A stretch of 64,000 nt of DNA from positions 2,761,001 through 2,825,000 of the forward strand of contig NC_084809.1 in NCBI RefSeq assembly GCF_963583255.1. The letters are read 5' to 3'. Under the pieces are notes generated by a model. That model searched no databases, had not been told where the DNA came from, and worked only from the letters and a program-made list of their open reading frames with translations. The stretch's first letter is position 1, and every line of letters begins with the position of its first letter. The position numbers and the translations under genes were made by a program. This stretch comes from Pyrus communis (lineage: Eukaryota; Streptophyta; Magnoliopsida; Rosales; Rosaceae). Of the stretch, positions 12,216 through 24,792 are shown one piece after another.

Positions 12216-13614
12216 ATGTAGTGCTAACTAATTCATTTTACCACCATTTCATATACGCCTGAACGACGCTAACAAATCATACCCAAACCCTTAACGGGTA
12301 ATTTAGCATATATATATTTCTAGCTCATGCATTGCCCTAAATTCATAAAATTTGGACGACGCTAGCTAGCAAATTAGGAGAGTCGTACAAGTTTTGAAGG
12401 TCCATAAACCTTGTAATTTAGTAAGCTCCCACATGATTATGGTCCTCTTGCAAGCCTTGCACGAAATGGTCCATACCATATTCAAGCATGGGAATTGATA
12501 TAACTAATTTGAGGTTATCTAATTTAGTTTTTTTTTTTTCTCCACAAGTTTCTCAGGTATTTCAAAAGAGACAAAAGTTTTGAGCATAAAAGTTTGGAAG
12601 TATATGTGTTGTGTAGAGCTCTCAACCTCATATCAGGTCTGAATTGTGTTGATAATAAACAGTGCAATTTCGTCAGTTACTGTTGATCATTAGCTGTTGA
12701 GTTACGCCAAACAGAAAGATCCAAATACTTTGCATGCTCCCCTCGGCCTTATTTGCAAAAATATACTCATTCTTCTCTGGCTAGCCAGCTGCATGCCTTA
12801 TCGAACGTTAGAGATTTTGTGTGGGATAATATTTAATTAATAAACAAAATAAATAATTGGGTATTTGGCAAAAGGAATGAACCCTATTTAGTTTGCAACC
12901 ATTGTGGTCCAAAACTTCACTTTAATTAGGATATGATTTGTAAGAAAAGGATTGGGAAACCATATATTGGAAAAACAAATCTTTTACATTTACATGTAAT
13001 ATTGTTGCATGATAAGTAATTTGCTTTTCTGTCGCGTTCACCTGCCGTAGAAATTCCCCGTCAATGCGAACAAACTTTATATGCTCCTAAGGTTAGTCCA
13101 AATGGTGACAGTAAGGTGTCAAAATTTGGTTAGGTTTAACGTTTGACTCCGTACATTATAACAAAAAGCAATTTGAACACTATCATGAAAATGTAAACCC
13201 ATCTATCCAATAGTTACAGAAATAAATGCAGATTCAATGATATTCATACAATATAAATTTTACTTAACAAATGAGTTTTTGAAAGAAAAGGCAATAATAT
13301 GAAATCAACATTATCCTTTTATATTTGTGAACAAAAAAAAAAAAAAAAAAAAGAATAAAAACGAGTGTGTGGATGAAGAGGGAGTTAGGCCGAAGCAGCC
13401 ATGCAAAAAGGGTGTTAGGCCGAAGCCGCCATGCAAAAAGGAGCTTTGGACGCCCATCTTTATTCCCAACGGTCCAGATCACGTCACATACAGCGTAGGT
13501 CCCACACACCACCGCTACTACTCGACACGTTGTTCAGTTTTGCTAAACGAGCTTACGTCATCCTTCTTTGCCCTAATTCATCCACCATTCACGTGGCACA
13601 TCGTCATTCTGGTA
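12216..13614. other. Intergenic, no gene seen
   Basis: AT-rich sequence. Bases 13377-13445 contain a small imperfect duplication around GTTAGGCCGAAGC followed by CGCCATGCAAAAAGG. The 134- and 108-codon open frames here look accidental. Confidence 0.5.
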
Positions 13615-13623
13615 TCTTCAGTC

Positions 13624-13837
13624 GAGATGATCCTCACCGGATCCTCATATCCCGGAAATTCTCTAATCACATTCATTCATTGTATATCGTACGGTCAATT
13701 TTTGTCAGGTACTATTTATATTCAATTGTAAATAAAAAAAATTATAATAATTTCTGACCGCACAATGTACAATGAACAGATGTGATTTGAAGATTTCTGA
13801 GATCCTCATAAAGAGGATCCGGCGAGAATCCTCATTC
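13624..13837. mobile_element. Mutator-like MITE, copy 1 (214 bp)
   Basis: Imperfect inverted ends (GAGATGATCCTCACCGGATCC on the left, its complement on the right) and a perfect 9-bp target duplication TCTTCAGTC (13615-13623 and 13838-13846), as expected for Mutator-type transposition. The interior shares the TATATCGTACGGTCA and GACCGCACAATGTACAATGAAC segments with the copy at 40.6-40.8 kb. It has no coding capacity. Confidence 0.8.
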
Positions 13838-13846
13838 TCTTCAGTC

Positions 13847-14984
13847 ACCGCTAGCCATTAGTTTTCCGAGGGAGGAGGATTATCTCCCCTCCTAATCTCT
13901 CTTCCCTTCCCTCCTCTTCTATTTGAATTGTTGCGGTTTAGTTACGTCAACATTTTATATTGATTTTTTTTATAGAGATAATAAGACAAAAAACAATATT
14001 TGAGAAGAGGAAAAGAAAGAAGATGGGAATAGGAGGAGAGAATCCTACTCATTTTCCGAGACGTTGTTAACTGTTCTTCAAGCATGAACGTGTGCAAACG
14101 TAATTACATAAGTCACTAAATTAATTGGTAATTACTACGACGAACCAAGGACATTAATCATGATTACGTATGACCATATGTGGTCCTGCATGAGATCACT
14201 CACTGATGGAACGATAAATTATGAGAGTTTCGATATTGCGGTAAATTAACATTCAGTCACCAGGAAAGTGTGTTTACATAAAAGTGTCGAGCAAAAGTAT
14301 CAACATCATTAGATAACATGTCAATAAAAAAAACGTATTCGTGCATTGTGACGACGATTAACATTACAGACACAAAATTCATCTTTGTATTGCACATAGA
14401 TATAGAAGTGGGGCGGATACTTTTCACACACTCCTTGTTAGTTTATGTTCTTTGATTCCTTCAATTCATTAGATCCGACGATCAAAAATTAAAAGGGTAT
14501 GTGAGAAGTAAAAAAAGGTGTGTGGACAACACACCCCTAGATATATATTATTAGATTGCAACATGTAACTAATCCAAAGAATTACAAGTTAATGATGACA
14601 ATAATGAATAAGTTGGTGACTAATCAACTTACCCAAATACAAAACAAGCAATATAAGATAAGGCCATTACTCAAAATGGTAAAATTTGTTAAATTGTAGT
14701 ACTGTGATAAATGATGTGAGTGGATAAAAATTGCATGGAAAATATATAATTAATTACTTTGAGATAAGGTTATAGCTAGTGGTGGTACGTACACAATTCA
14801 GGCTTATCTTTTCGTTTCTTCTTTTATGCGCCTGAAGGCAGCTACTTTGTTTTCAACAAGGACTGAAAGTTTACCAATGTGGGAAAGGCTAATATGCTCG
14901 ATCATAGTCGTGTTCTCTGGATGGATACATTGTATGGAGTGTGGGACAATGTCCTGGTACCGTACGTCCTTGGTATTTTTACAT
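13847..14984. other. Intergenic, no gene seen
   Basis: No supportable coding region, RNA gene or bounded repeat. Confidence 0.5.
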
Positions 14985-15156
14985 GGAGAAATGCTAAGGA
15001 GACTATTTCAAAGTGAGACTTTTCATAAACTTTTTACCACCTCACATTTTAACGTTAATTTTCATGCCACCATGATAAAACATTGTGTTAAAAATATGAA
15101 GTAACATATTAGTAGATGGAGAATCTCATTTTTGAAAAAGTTTCCTTAGCATCATC
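14985..15156. mobile_element. MITE of the GGAGAAATGCTAAGG family, copy 1
   Basis: Left end GGAGAAATGCTAAGGAGAC; the right end is its imperfect complement ending in CCTTAGCATCAT. The interior (CCACCTCACATTTT) matches the related element at 61.7-61.9 kb. Open frames across it are accidental. No clean target duplication was found. Confidence 0.6.
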
Positions 15157-17418
15157 TTTTAGATACGGCAAATGCATTGAACTCTCTCCCTATGATCTCC
15201 CATGCATTATTTGCGTCCAGCTAGTTAAGTTCAATTGTGATTACTACATTTAGTATATGGGGTTGCAGTCTGACACGAAGGACGATAAGGTCTCCCCTTT
15301 TGACATGCATGGTGATGTGAAAGACAATCCACGGTTCAACTCTATCCATGCACATATAGCTAGAGATAATCATGACATGCAGATATCAAAATGAAGTTAC
15401 TAGTTAGAGAACCTACATGGTGAAGGACGATAGGGCCGGTAATCTGATGGCAAGGGACCTTCCTGCTACAAGGATATCATTGGGGCATTATTCTAAGTGA
15501 TTTATGCATTTATTGGAATGTTGAAAAAAATTAAAGTGCATAATAATCTAGTAATTAATTTGAAGTATCATCATAGTGATATCTTTAGCACAAATAATTA
15601 AAAGCCTGTTTGGAAATATTTTTATATTAATCAATTCATCAAAAGCGTTTTTGATAATGTATAGCAAAAGAAGCTAGAAATATTTTTGGGTTACAAAAAA
15701 CATCATTGGGAAGAAGTACATGTTGTACTTCTTTCTAAAAACACTTCAAATGCTTTTGCACACTTGCATTTTTATTGGAAGTACCGATGCGTATCCAATA
15801 AAAGCGTTTTTACTAGAAGCTTTTCAAGCATAAGTCATTTTTAGACGAAACCTAAGTTTCTCTCGAGCCATTGGACAAAAATTTGGGATATAATTAAGTC
15901 AGTAATTCAATTCCGTAAGATTAGGAAAATAATGGTTAGTAAACTAATTAAGGAGTGATCAAGGGGAACACTCATGGAATATAATGATTCCTTTCTTACG
16001 ATTCATAAATCGTATTAGCTTTGAAAAATGGAGAGAGGTTGTGGTGAATAATGCGTACATAAATATGAACAAAGCCTACATGCATCCTGGTTTGACATCA
16101 TCACTATGATCAGGGTCAAATATAGTTGTGGTTTTATTGTCTTTTCTGCCTGTTGGGTAACATACTAATGGCTCCTTCCCTTCCAGATGAAGAAAAGAAC
16201 ATTGACAAACTACCCACAAACTTGAAGTGTTTAACTAAGACTCTATAAATTTGGTGCAAAAGATTATCAAAAAATGGACAGGTGTCAAAACCTATAACAA
16301 CCTATCAATGATATTATTATTGTTATTTATTAATATTATTATTACATGTGAAAGCTCTTGCTCTAAAGGTTGACGTATGGAAAGATTCTTTAGTGTGCAG
16401 AGAACACAGTCTGGTACACCAAGTATAATAATATAATTGGTTGGAAATTTAAAAAAAAAAAATTCAACAATTTGTATTATGACACTTAGTGTACCAAACC
16501 ATATTATTGGCACACCGGAAAATTTATCTGACGTGCATCATATGCTACAAGAAAAACTAAAGAACAAGCAGCATATATAGTTATATACATAAAATAAAGT
16601 CTACAAACAATCATATATGTAATTTTTCATACTAGGAAGGTTCGAAATATGCTCGTAGACTATGAGATGATCGACCAGACTATGACATCAGAGTCCTAAT
16701 GAAGCTTAACTAGCCATAACCACAAAGAGAAAAAGAGGCTAGACAAAGCACAAAACAAATTAGCCTGCAAGCCCGTAAAATAATAAAAATTCCGTTAATC
16801 GATGGGCATGCTTGAATAAAGACTTCTGGAAGGGTTAAAACCTCTTTCAGATAATCAAAATTGTTTTTGTGGTGCTGAGCCTAAAGATGTTAAACGTGCT
16901 TATGAATTTAGTAAGATTCTAAACTATTTTGAACTATGGGAAATTAGATTCGTATTTAGGTGTAGAAGGATGAGTGTATTGCTCACCAATTCGGCTATGG
17001 TCAACTACTCATGATTTTAAAAGCACGTTTAGTGTTTTCTAGGTAAGCGCTTTGCCATGAGCTTTTTGAGAAGTGATTCCAAGTGCATTTAAACAAGTGT
17101 TTAAATTTTAAATAATTTGTAATGTGCTTCTAGCGAAAAAGCTTATGAACATGCCACATCAAGTCAATGATTGACAAATTGTTACCTGGCTAATCAGTAT
17201 TGATAACTCTGTAATATGGAGGGATTTAACATAGGGCCATTGCACTATGGAACATAAAAACTTAACAAATTAACATCAATGGATAAATAATTAAAGATCA
17301 CAAGATAACATTTTCAAATTTCAGACAAAACCAAATAAGCACTTCACTTTAATTAATTTATACCACTCTGCTCACTCACTTTCTTGTTCTCCTGTGCTTT
17401 CTCGACCGGGTTGATCTT
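15157..17418. other. Intergenic, no gene seen
   Basis: Bases 15600-15860 and 17000-17160 contain fragments of old small DNA transposons (repeated AAAGCGTTTTT and AGAAGCTTTT words). No gene was seen. Confidence 0.45.
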
Positions 17419-17423
17419 CTTGC

Positions 17424-17565
17424 TAAAGATAAAGATGCCAAGTCATAACAGTTCATATAATTTTAGTTAGAAAATCATTCCTGTTATAACTATATTATTA
17501 CATCTGTATAGTTTAGTTAGGTTGTTATGGTTACAGGCTGTCATAGATATTTTGGTACATAGTCT

Positions 17566-17604
<39 letters not shown>

Positions 17605-17693
17605 AATGTAAGTCTGATAACAAGTTGTCAAAAAGTAAATGAGAAGAGGAATATTCAGATAGAAAGCATCTCTCTGTTCTTTGAGACTCTATA
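17424..17693 (+). repeat. Left LTR of Copia 1 (270 bp)
   Basis: Identical to the right LTR by eye except for the (AT)n run at 17569-17602, which has 17 units here against 28 on the right. Confidence 0.95.
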
Positions 17694-17845
17694 TGGTATC
17701 CATCGCCACCGCCTCACGGCTCTCTTCGATCATCCTCTCTTCCGCCGTGCTCTCGTCTCCGTTCACTCATCTCATCTTCGATCTGTGAGATATTACCAGT
17801 ATTGTTCTTCGATCTCACATCTTGGATCTTGCATCCTGTTCTCTG

Positions 17846-20800
17846 ATGGCGTCGCCCACCGGTTCCTCTTCTCCGACTCCGAATCCCAATTCCTCTTCTG
17901 CAAACCCTAATTTGTCTAATTCGTACGCTTCAATCACGATTCAGAACATCGGCAGCATGGTGCCGATCAAGCTCAAGCGCTCGAATTACCTACCATGGTG
18001 TGCTCTCTTTGCCCCTATTCTTCGTCGGTACAAGCTTCTCGGACTCATTGATGGCACTGAGCCCTGTCCAGCGCCATTTCTACCAGATCGATCGATCAAT
18101 CCTGTTTTCGAGAGTTGGTATGAGAAAGATCAGAATCTTCTCATCTGGTTCAATTCAACACTCTCTGAAGAAGTCATTCCCTTCACTGTCGGCGTTTCGT
18201 CTTCCAGAGATCTGTGGCTTAAACTTGAGCAGCGCTTCGGTGGTGTTTCTGATGCGCACATTCATCAGCTTCGTTCTCGCCTTCAGTGCATTCAGAAGAA
18301 CTCTCAATCAATGGCGGACTATCTGCAGCAGATCAAAGAAATTTCAGATTCCCTCACTGCAGCAGGTGCTTCGATTTCAGATCGAGATCTCATTGCTGCT
18401 ACACTGGCTGGTCTTCCTGATGAGTTCGAATCATTCATCGACTCCATCATGCTTCGTCTCTCTTCCACATCTCTTGATGAGTTGCATGGATTATTACTCA
18501 CCAAGGAGCTTTCCATGAATCGACGCAAGCAACTTGCCTCTTCTGCACCTACTGAACCGTTTCATGCTCTATCGGTTCACGCGTCACCGCCTCTTCTTCC
18601 TACACCACCTCAGGCTTTTGCAGCTCAACAGACTCCTCTCCATAACTCTTCTCGATATAACTCCTATCGTGGCCGGCATAATCGATTTTCTAATAATCGA
18701 GGACACAGAGGCAATCATCGGGGCAACTACACTCATGGCGGCTTCACCTCTGGATCCAATCGTGGTCATCATTCCTCCTCTCGTGGTTCATTTTCATCGG
18801 GTGCTCGTAATCCCTGCCAGATCTGTGGGAATACAAGTCATGAGGCAATCGATTGTTTTGATCGCATGAATCCAGATATTTCTGGTAAAATCCCTCCAGC
18901 AAAGCTTGCTGCAATGTGTGCGCGCTATCAATCCAAGTCCTTTTCCCCTTCCTGGCTCATTGATTCTGGAGCAACTTCTCACATAACCAATGACATCTCC
19001 AATATCTCGTCTCCATCTCCTTATACTGGTGAAGATAAAGTCTACATTGGTGATGGTAAAGGTCTTCCCATCACTCATACTGGTTCCTCTTTGTTACATG
19101 CTCCCCATCATTCCTTTAAATTGAACACTGTACTTCATGTTCCTCAAATGAAGCACAACTTATTGTCTGCCTTTCAATTTGTTAATGACAATTCATGTTC
19201 TTTAACCCTTGATTCTAATGGATCCTCTGTAAAGGATCGTTCTACGGGGAAGACGCTTTTGCGGGGACCAGTTAGAGATGGCTCATATCCTTTGCAAAGC
19301 TTTCCTTCCAGAGGTATCTCTTCTGTTTCTTCAACAGCATTCGTCAGTATTAAAGCTCCAGTGAAGATTTGGCACAGTCGATTGGGTCATCCCTCCTCTA
19401 CCATTTTTCGGAAAGTAATCTCTAGTAATCGTCTTGCACTGCATGGTAAATCGTCCGTTGACTTCTTCTGCTCAGATTGTGCCATTGCTAAGAATCATAA
19501 ACTGTCCTTTTCTCCTGCTACGTCATCAACTCCTCATAGTTTAGCTTTAATTCATTGTGATGTATGGGGACCTGCCCCTGTGACTTCTGTGAGTGGTTTT
19601 TAGTATTATCTGTTGTTAGTAGATGATTACACCAGATATAGCTGGTTCTTTCCTTTAAGAAGAAAATCTGAGGTGTTTTCTACCTTTGTAACTTTCAAGA
19701 ACTATGTGGAAAAATCTGTTGGCAATCAAATAAAGACTATACGTTCTGATTCAGGGGGTGAGTTCACTAGTGCTTCTTTTCAGTCTTATCTCCATTTGAA
19801 TGGCATTTCTCATCAGTACAGCTGCCCACATACACCTGAACAGAATGGATGTGTAGAACGCAAGCATCGTCATCTTGTCGAAACAGCCCGAACACTGTTA
19901 GTAGCTTCTCAAGTCCCTTCAGTTTATTGGGTTGAAGCCTTCTCCACTGCCATTTACTTGATCAACAGGTTGCCCATTTCTGGTCTTCTCAAATCTCCAT
20001 GGGAGTTACTATTTCACACACTCCCTGACTACACTCGCCTACGGATCTTTGGGTGTAGTTGCTTCCCATGGTTAAAACCTTATGTTCACTCTAAACTTGA
20101 TGGCAAAAGCAAGCAGTGTGTTTTTCTTGGGTACAGCTTACAACATAAGGGTTATAGGTGCTTAGACACAGCCACTGCCCGAGTTTACATCTCTCGGCAT
20201 GTTCAATTTGATGAGAACTCATTTCCCTTCACTACCAAGACATCTTCATCCTCTCCTTCTACCCTTCCTATCTCTCCTACCTTTGATCTCCAATTTCCTA
20301 TTTCTACCCTCAATTCTGCTCCACCATGCTCTCCTCCTATCAACCCTATTACCCTTGCTTCCTCTCCTAGTGCTCCTGTCTCCCAATTCCCGATCCAATC
20401 TCCATCACCTTCTCCACCTTTGCCAAGTCATAACACACATCCAATGGTCACTCGATCGAAAAATGGTATTTTTAGGCCTCGGGCCTACAATGCTACCAAA
20501 CATCCCCTCTCATCCTCTCTTGATTATATCCCCACCACTTACAATCAAGCTTCTAAGTTTGCTGAGTGGAGAACTGCAATGCAGGCCGAATTTAATGCCC
20601 TCCAATCCACTGGTACATGGATCTTGGTTCCTTCTTCTTCCCATCAGAATATTGTTGGCTGTAAATGGGTATTTCGAATAAAAAAGAAGCCTGATGGCAC
20701 AGTTGACAGGTATAAAGCCCGGCTTGTTGCCAAGGGATTTCACCAACAAGAGGGTCTAGACTATCAAGAGACATTCAGTCCTGTCGCAAAGCCTGTCACC

Positions 20801-22093
20801 ATTCGCATACTGTTAACCTTTGCTGTCCAGTTTAATTGGTTTCTTCATCAACTCGATATTAGCAATGTTTTTCTTCATGGTGATTTAAAGGAAGAAGTCT
20901 TCATGCATCAGCCCCCTGGTTTCAGTGATCCAAACTACCCAAATCATGTGTGTAAATTGAAAAAGTCCCTGTATGGACTCAAACAGGCCCCACGGGCATG
21001 GTTTGATAAGCTGTTTCAGTCTCTTCAGTCTCTCGGCTTTACTCAGTCCTCCTCTGATGCATCTCTTTTTGTTCTCCAGGCTCCAGTTCTTGTGGTTGTT
21101 CTTGTCTATGTAGACGATATATTGGTCAGTGGTCCGGATTCTTCCGCCTGCCATCTGTTCATTCAGAAGCTAAGTTCTTTATTTCCTGTCAAAGACTTAG
21201 GTCCTTTACATTACTTCTTGGGCCTTGAAGTCCAACGCACCACAGCAGGTTTATTTTTACATCAAGGGAAATATTTGTTGGACCTTTTGCACAAGACAAA
21301 CATGGAGGGTGCTAAGCCTTGTTCGACACCTCTTGGTACTGTCAAACTGGATCACAGTGGTACACCTTTGGCCAATCCAACCGAGTATCGATCCATTGTG
21401 GGAGGCCTTCAGTATCTCACTTGGACTCGGCCTGATATCTCCTTTGCAGTCAACCAAGTATGCCAATTTATGCATGCTCCTACTGACTTACATCTGCAAG
21501 CAGCCAAGAGAATTTTGCGCTTTCTCAAGGGTACATCTTCTCATGGCATCTGGTTTCTTAAGGGTCCTCTTACTCTATCAGCATACTCTGATGCAGACTG
21601 GGCTGGCTGCCCATTTGATAGACGATCCACGAGTGGCTTTTGTGTGTATCTTGGCTCAAATTTGGTCAGCTGGAGTGCCAAAAAGCAGTCTACAGTAGCT
21701 CGTTCTTCTACTGAGGCTGAATATCGGTCTCTTGCTCACACTGCCGCTGAAATTACATGGATCTGCAAGGTTTTCAGAGATTTTGGTTTCCCTTTCAAGC
21801 TCCAACCTACCATCTGGTGCGACAACATCTCTGCCATTTCACTTGCATCCAACCCTGTTTTTCATGCCCGCACTAAACACGTGGAAATCGATTACCACTA
21901 TATCCGGGAGCTGGTCCTTGCCAATCTGGTTAAAATTCAGTATGTATGTAGTCAGGATCAGATCGCAGATATTCACACCAAATCTCTGTCTAAACATCGG
22001 TTTCTCTTCCTTCAATCCAAGCTCTCTCTTGGAACTCCTAGTCTTTCCAAGCTCAGCTTGAGGGGGTGTAAAGATAAAGATGCCAAGTCATAA
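17846..22093 (+). pseudogene. Copia 1 gag-pol polyprotein with one in-frame TAG
   Basis: Encodes the proteins that copy and insert the element. ATG 17846 starts a frame of about 1,416 codons with a single TAG at 19601-19603, where Copia relatives usually have Lys (VSGF-stop-YYLLLVDDY). In order: gag; a CCHC zinc knuckle (CQICGNTSHEAIDC); protease (LIDSGATSH); GAG-pre-integrase (WHSRLGHP); integrase with HCDVWGP, RSDSGGEF and NGCVERKH supplying D, D and E; reverse transcriptase (LDISNVFLHGDL, YVDDILVSG); RNase H ([15 protein letters not shown]). The stop falls early in the integrase core, so full-length Pol would need readthrough. The frame ends at TAA 22091-22093, inside the right LTR. All other motifs look intact. 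Confidence 0.9.
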
Positions 22094-22210
22094 CAGTTCA
22101 TATAATTTTAGTTAGAAAATCATTCCTGTTATAACTATATTATTACATCTGTATAGTTTAGTTAGGTTGTTATGGTTACAGGCTGTCATAGATATTTTGG
22201 TACATAGTCT

Positions 22211-22271
<61 letters not shown>

Positions 22272-22360
22272 AATGTAAGTCTGATAACAAGTTGTCAAAA
22301 AGTAAATGAGAAGAGGAATATTCAGATAGAAAGCATCTCTCTGTTCTTTGAGACTCTATA
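22069..22360 (+). repeat. Right LTR of Copia 1 (292 bp)
   Basis: The 22-bp length excess over the left LTR is fully explained by the longer AT run at 22214-22269 (28 units). The last codons of the polyprotein lie in its first 25 bases. Confidence 0.95.
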
Positions 22361-22380
22361 CTTGCGTGTCGGGGATGTGG

Positions 22381-24520
22381 GCTGAGCAAATTGCGGTCGC
22401 CTAGGAACTGGTATTGGTCACCAGGGGAGTGCAAGTGAGAACAAGGGAGAACAATGTATCCCACCCTTTTCAGACATCTGGGACCATTCTTTTGTACTAA
22501 GGTTGCAGCAAATAACAGTGATCTGTCTATAAACAGATACAAAAAGTTTCATCATTTAGGTCCAAAGCTTAAAACTAACCCTATGTTCGTCTCTCGGCAA
22601 CAACTTTTCTTTCAGCGAATAGGATTTTTTTTTTTTTTTTTTGACACCACAATGCTCCAGCTTCTCCATTGGTTCCTCCATCATTCAAGTCCCAAACCGA
22701 TGATCACAAGTAGCATGAAAATTGTAGTTGAAGATCTTCAGACTCACAATAACTTGGCACGCAAGTCTCCAAAAAGGACAGTTTAATGCAACGAAATAGA
22801 ATCTAATCTTGGGTTGAAAGTGAAATGGATTCAGCCCGTTAATAAAGTAAGAACAACTCATCCATTATTTCATTCCATTTGTAAACATTAGCAAAGCAAT
22901 TACCGTTGAGAAATCACTTAGCTTAATCACCAGTCTCAGAAGAGAAGATCTGAACTCTGAATTTGTAGGATACTATCTCTTCTAGAGAAATCCTCACAAC
23001 CCTGAACCTATACTCAGTATTAAGCTGGACAATGTCCTTTCTGTTCGTCTTTCTTACAGTTATAGGAAGGAAGATCACACATGAAAATCTCTGGTATTGA
23101 TACTGTCACATCCCAGCCTGGGCGGGACCACTTCCGGGGCTCGACTCTACCGTAGCACGATATTGTCCGCTTTGGGCCCCCAGCACACCCTCACGGTTTT
23201 GTTTCTAGGAACTCACACGAGAACTTCCCGATGGGTCACCCATCCTGGGAATGCTCTCGCGCGCTACTCGCTTAACTTCGGAGTTCCCATGGAACCCGAA
23301 GCCAGTGAGCTCTCAAAAGGCCTCGTGCTAGGTAGGGATGGGAATATACATATAAGGATCACTCCCCTGGGTGATGTGGGATGTCACAATCCACCCCCCT
23401 TAGGGGCCCGACGTCTTCGTCGGCACACCATGGCCAGGGTTAGGCTCTGATACCAAATTGTCACATCCCAGCCCGGGGCTGACCACTTCCCGGGCCCGAC
23501 TCCACTATCATAGCACGCTATTGTCCACTTTGGGCTTACCATTCCCTCACGGTTTTGTTTTTGGGAACTCACGAGCAACTTCCCAGTGGGTCACCCATCA
23601 TGGGATTGCTCTACCCCCCTTCTCGCTTAACTTCGGAGTTCCTACGGAACCCGAAGCTAGTGAGCTCCCAAAAGGCCTCGTGCTAGGTAGGGATGGGAAT
23701 ATACATATAAGGATCACTCTCCTGGGCGATGTGGGATGTCACAATCCACCCCCCTTAAGGGCCCAACGTCCTCGTTGGCACACCATGACCAATGTTAGGC
23801 TCTGATACCAAATTGTCACATCCGGGCCCGGGACGGATCACTTCCCGGGCCCGCTCCACCATCGTAGCACGATATTGTCCGCTTTGGGCTTACCATTCCC
23901 TCACGGTTTTTGTTTTTGGGAACTCACGAGCAACTTCCCAGTGGGTCACCCATCATGGGATTGCTCTAGCCCCCTTCTTGCTTAACTTCGGAGTTCCGAT
24001 GAACTCCGAAGCCAGTGAGCTCCCAAAAGGCCTCGTGCTAGGTAGGGATGGGAATATACATATAAGGATCACTCCCCTAGGTGATGTGGGATGTCACAGA
24101 TACTATCTCTTCATGACATCGAGGGATGGGAGGAAGCGCAACCCATTCTAGGGTGCATGGATTGCAGATGTAGTATCGTGTTGATAGTACTGGCCAGTGC
24201 AGCACAAAATTAAGTCCTTATAAGTAGCCACCATGGCCGGCTCTTAAGGGAGCTAGTGGCTTGGAGGAAGATGACAACATTCTATCGAGGAATTCCTCCC
24301 CTTTGCTGTTTATCAAAGTATGTACGATCGGTATTGCTTATTAATTTTCATAGGTTGGATGCAGGCAAAGGATCGGACTTGAGAGTGCATCAACGCTTGG
24401 ACACACACTTGCATCGAGAAACGAATTCATAGCTTGGATGCTGACAAATAATATCAATCAATACGACGTCAGGCAATAAAATGAGGATTGGACATGAGAG
24501 TGTCACCAACGCATGGACAC
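22381..24520 (-). pseudogene. F-box protein remnant 1, interrupted by Cassandra
   Basis: Minus-strand remnant of an F-box gene with an F-box-associated domain, parallel in sequence to remnant 2 (24.8-26.1 kb). The 5' part is near 24110-24520 (blocks CGAGGAATTCCTCCCCTTTG and GAGAGTGCATCAACG match 25985-26110). The 3' part runs from about 23100 down to 22390, where the family's tryptophan/proline-rich C-terminal tail is still recognisable. No continuous reading frame survives. The family normally recruits substrates to SCF ubiquitin ligases. A three-LTR Cassandra is inserted at 23104-24098 and Copia 1 abuts the 3' end. Confidence 0.6.
23104..24098 (-). mobile_element. Cassandra TRIM, tandem LTR-int-LTR-int-LTR
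   Basis: Three LTRs of 285 bp (23104-23388, 23459-23743, 23814-24098) alternate with two 70-bp internal domains (23389-23458, 23744-23813). Read on the minus strand, each internal domain opens after a short spacer with a TGGTATCAGAGCC primer-binding site (initiator Met tRNA) and ends with a polypurine AAGGGGGGTGGATTG. Each LTR holds a 5S-rRNA-like segment; the complement of GAAGTTAAGC is visible in each. One perfect 5-bp target duplication GATAC (23099-23103, 24099-24103) flanks the whole array, so it is a single insertion. The element encodes nothing and depends on enzymes from other retrotransposons. Long open frames here are accidental. Confidence 0.9.
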
Positions 24521-24792
24521 CCACCTTGTCCTAACTCGACCCCTGAACTGCCCAGTCTGAATTTAAAGTGTGGAGAATTCTCAATCTTCAGTGTTGTCCA
24601 AAGCATGCTAAACGCTTTTATTGATTTAAAAGTGACAAGATCACACATGCTCGCTGCAAATGTGCCTGCAAGGAACGTAGCTAACGAATGCCAATAACAG
24701 TTTCAGTTGATAAAGACACTAATGAGCTTTTGTGTCCTTGGCTTTCTATGTTGCGCACAAATAACGACCTCCTCCTCGATCATCAGGAACAA

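Larger units (their letters stand above)
17424..22360 (+). mobile_element. Copia LTR retrotransposon 1, 4937 bp, very young
   Basis: Full-length Ty1/Copia element. LTRs are 17424-17693 and 22069-22360, and a perfect 5-bp target duplication CTTGC flanks it (17419-17423, 22361-22365). The LTRs begin TAAAG and end TCTATA, so the termini are TA...TA rather than the usual TG...CA. TGGTATC, the start of an initiator-Met-tRNA primer-binding site, follows the left LTR directly (17694). A polypurine tract GAGGGGG (22060-22066) precedes the right LTR. The Copia gene order gag, protease, integrase, RT, RNase H is present in one frame broken by one stop. I see no base substitution between the LTRs, so insertion is very recent. 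It landed at the 3' end of an F-box pseudogene. Confidence 0.95.

Noticed and set aside
17822..17845. Earlier start of the Copia 1 gag frame
   Set aside because: The first codon is TTG; ATG 17846 is preferred.
23097..24151. Three similar 115-119 codon frames as a tandem protein family
   Set aside because: They are translations of Cassandra LTRs with 5S-like segments on the opposite strand; they encode nothing.
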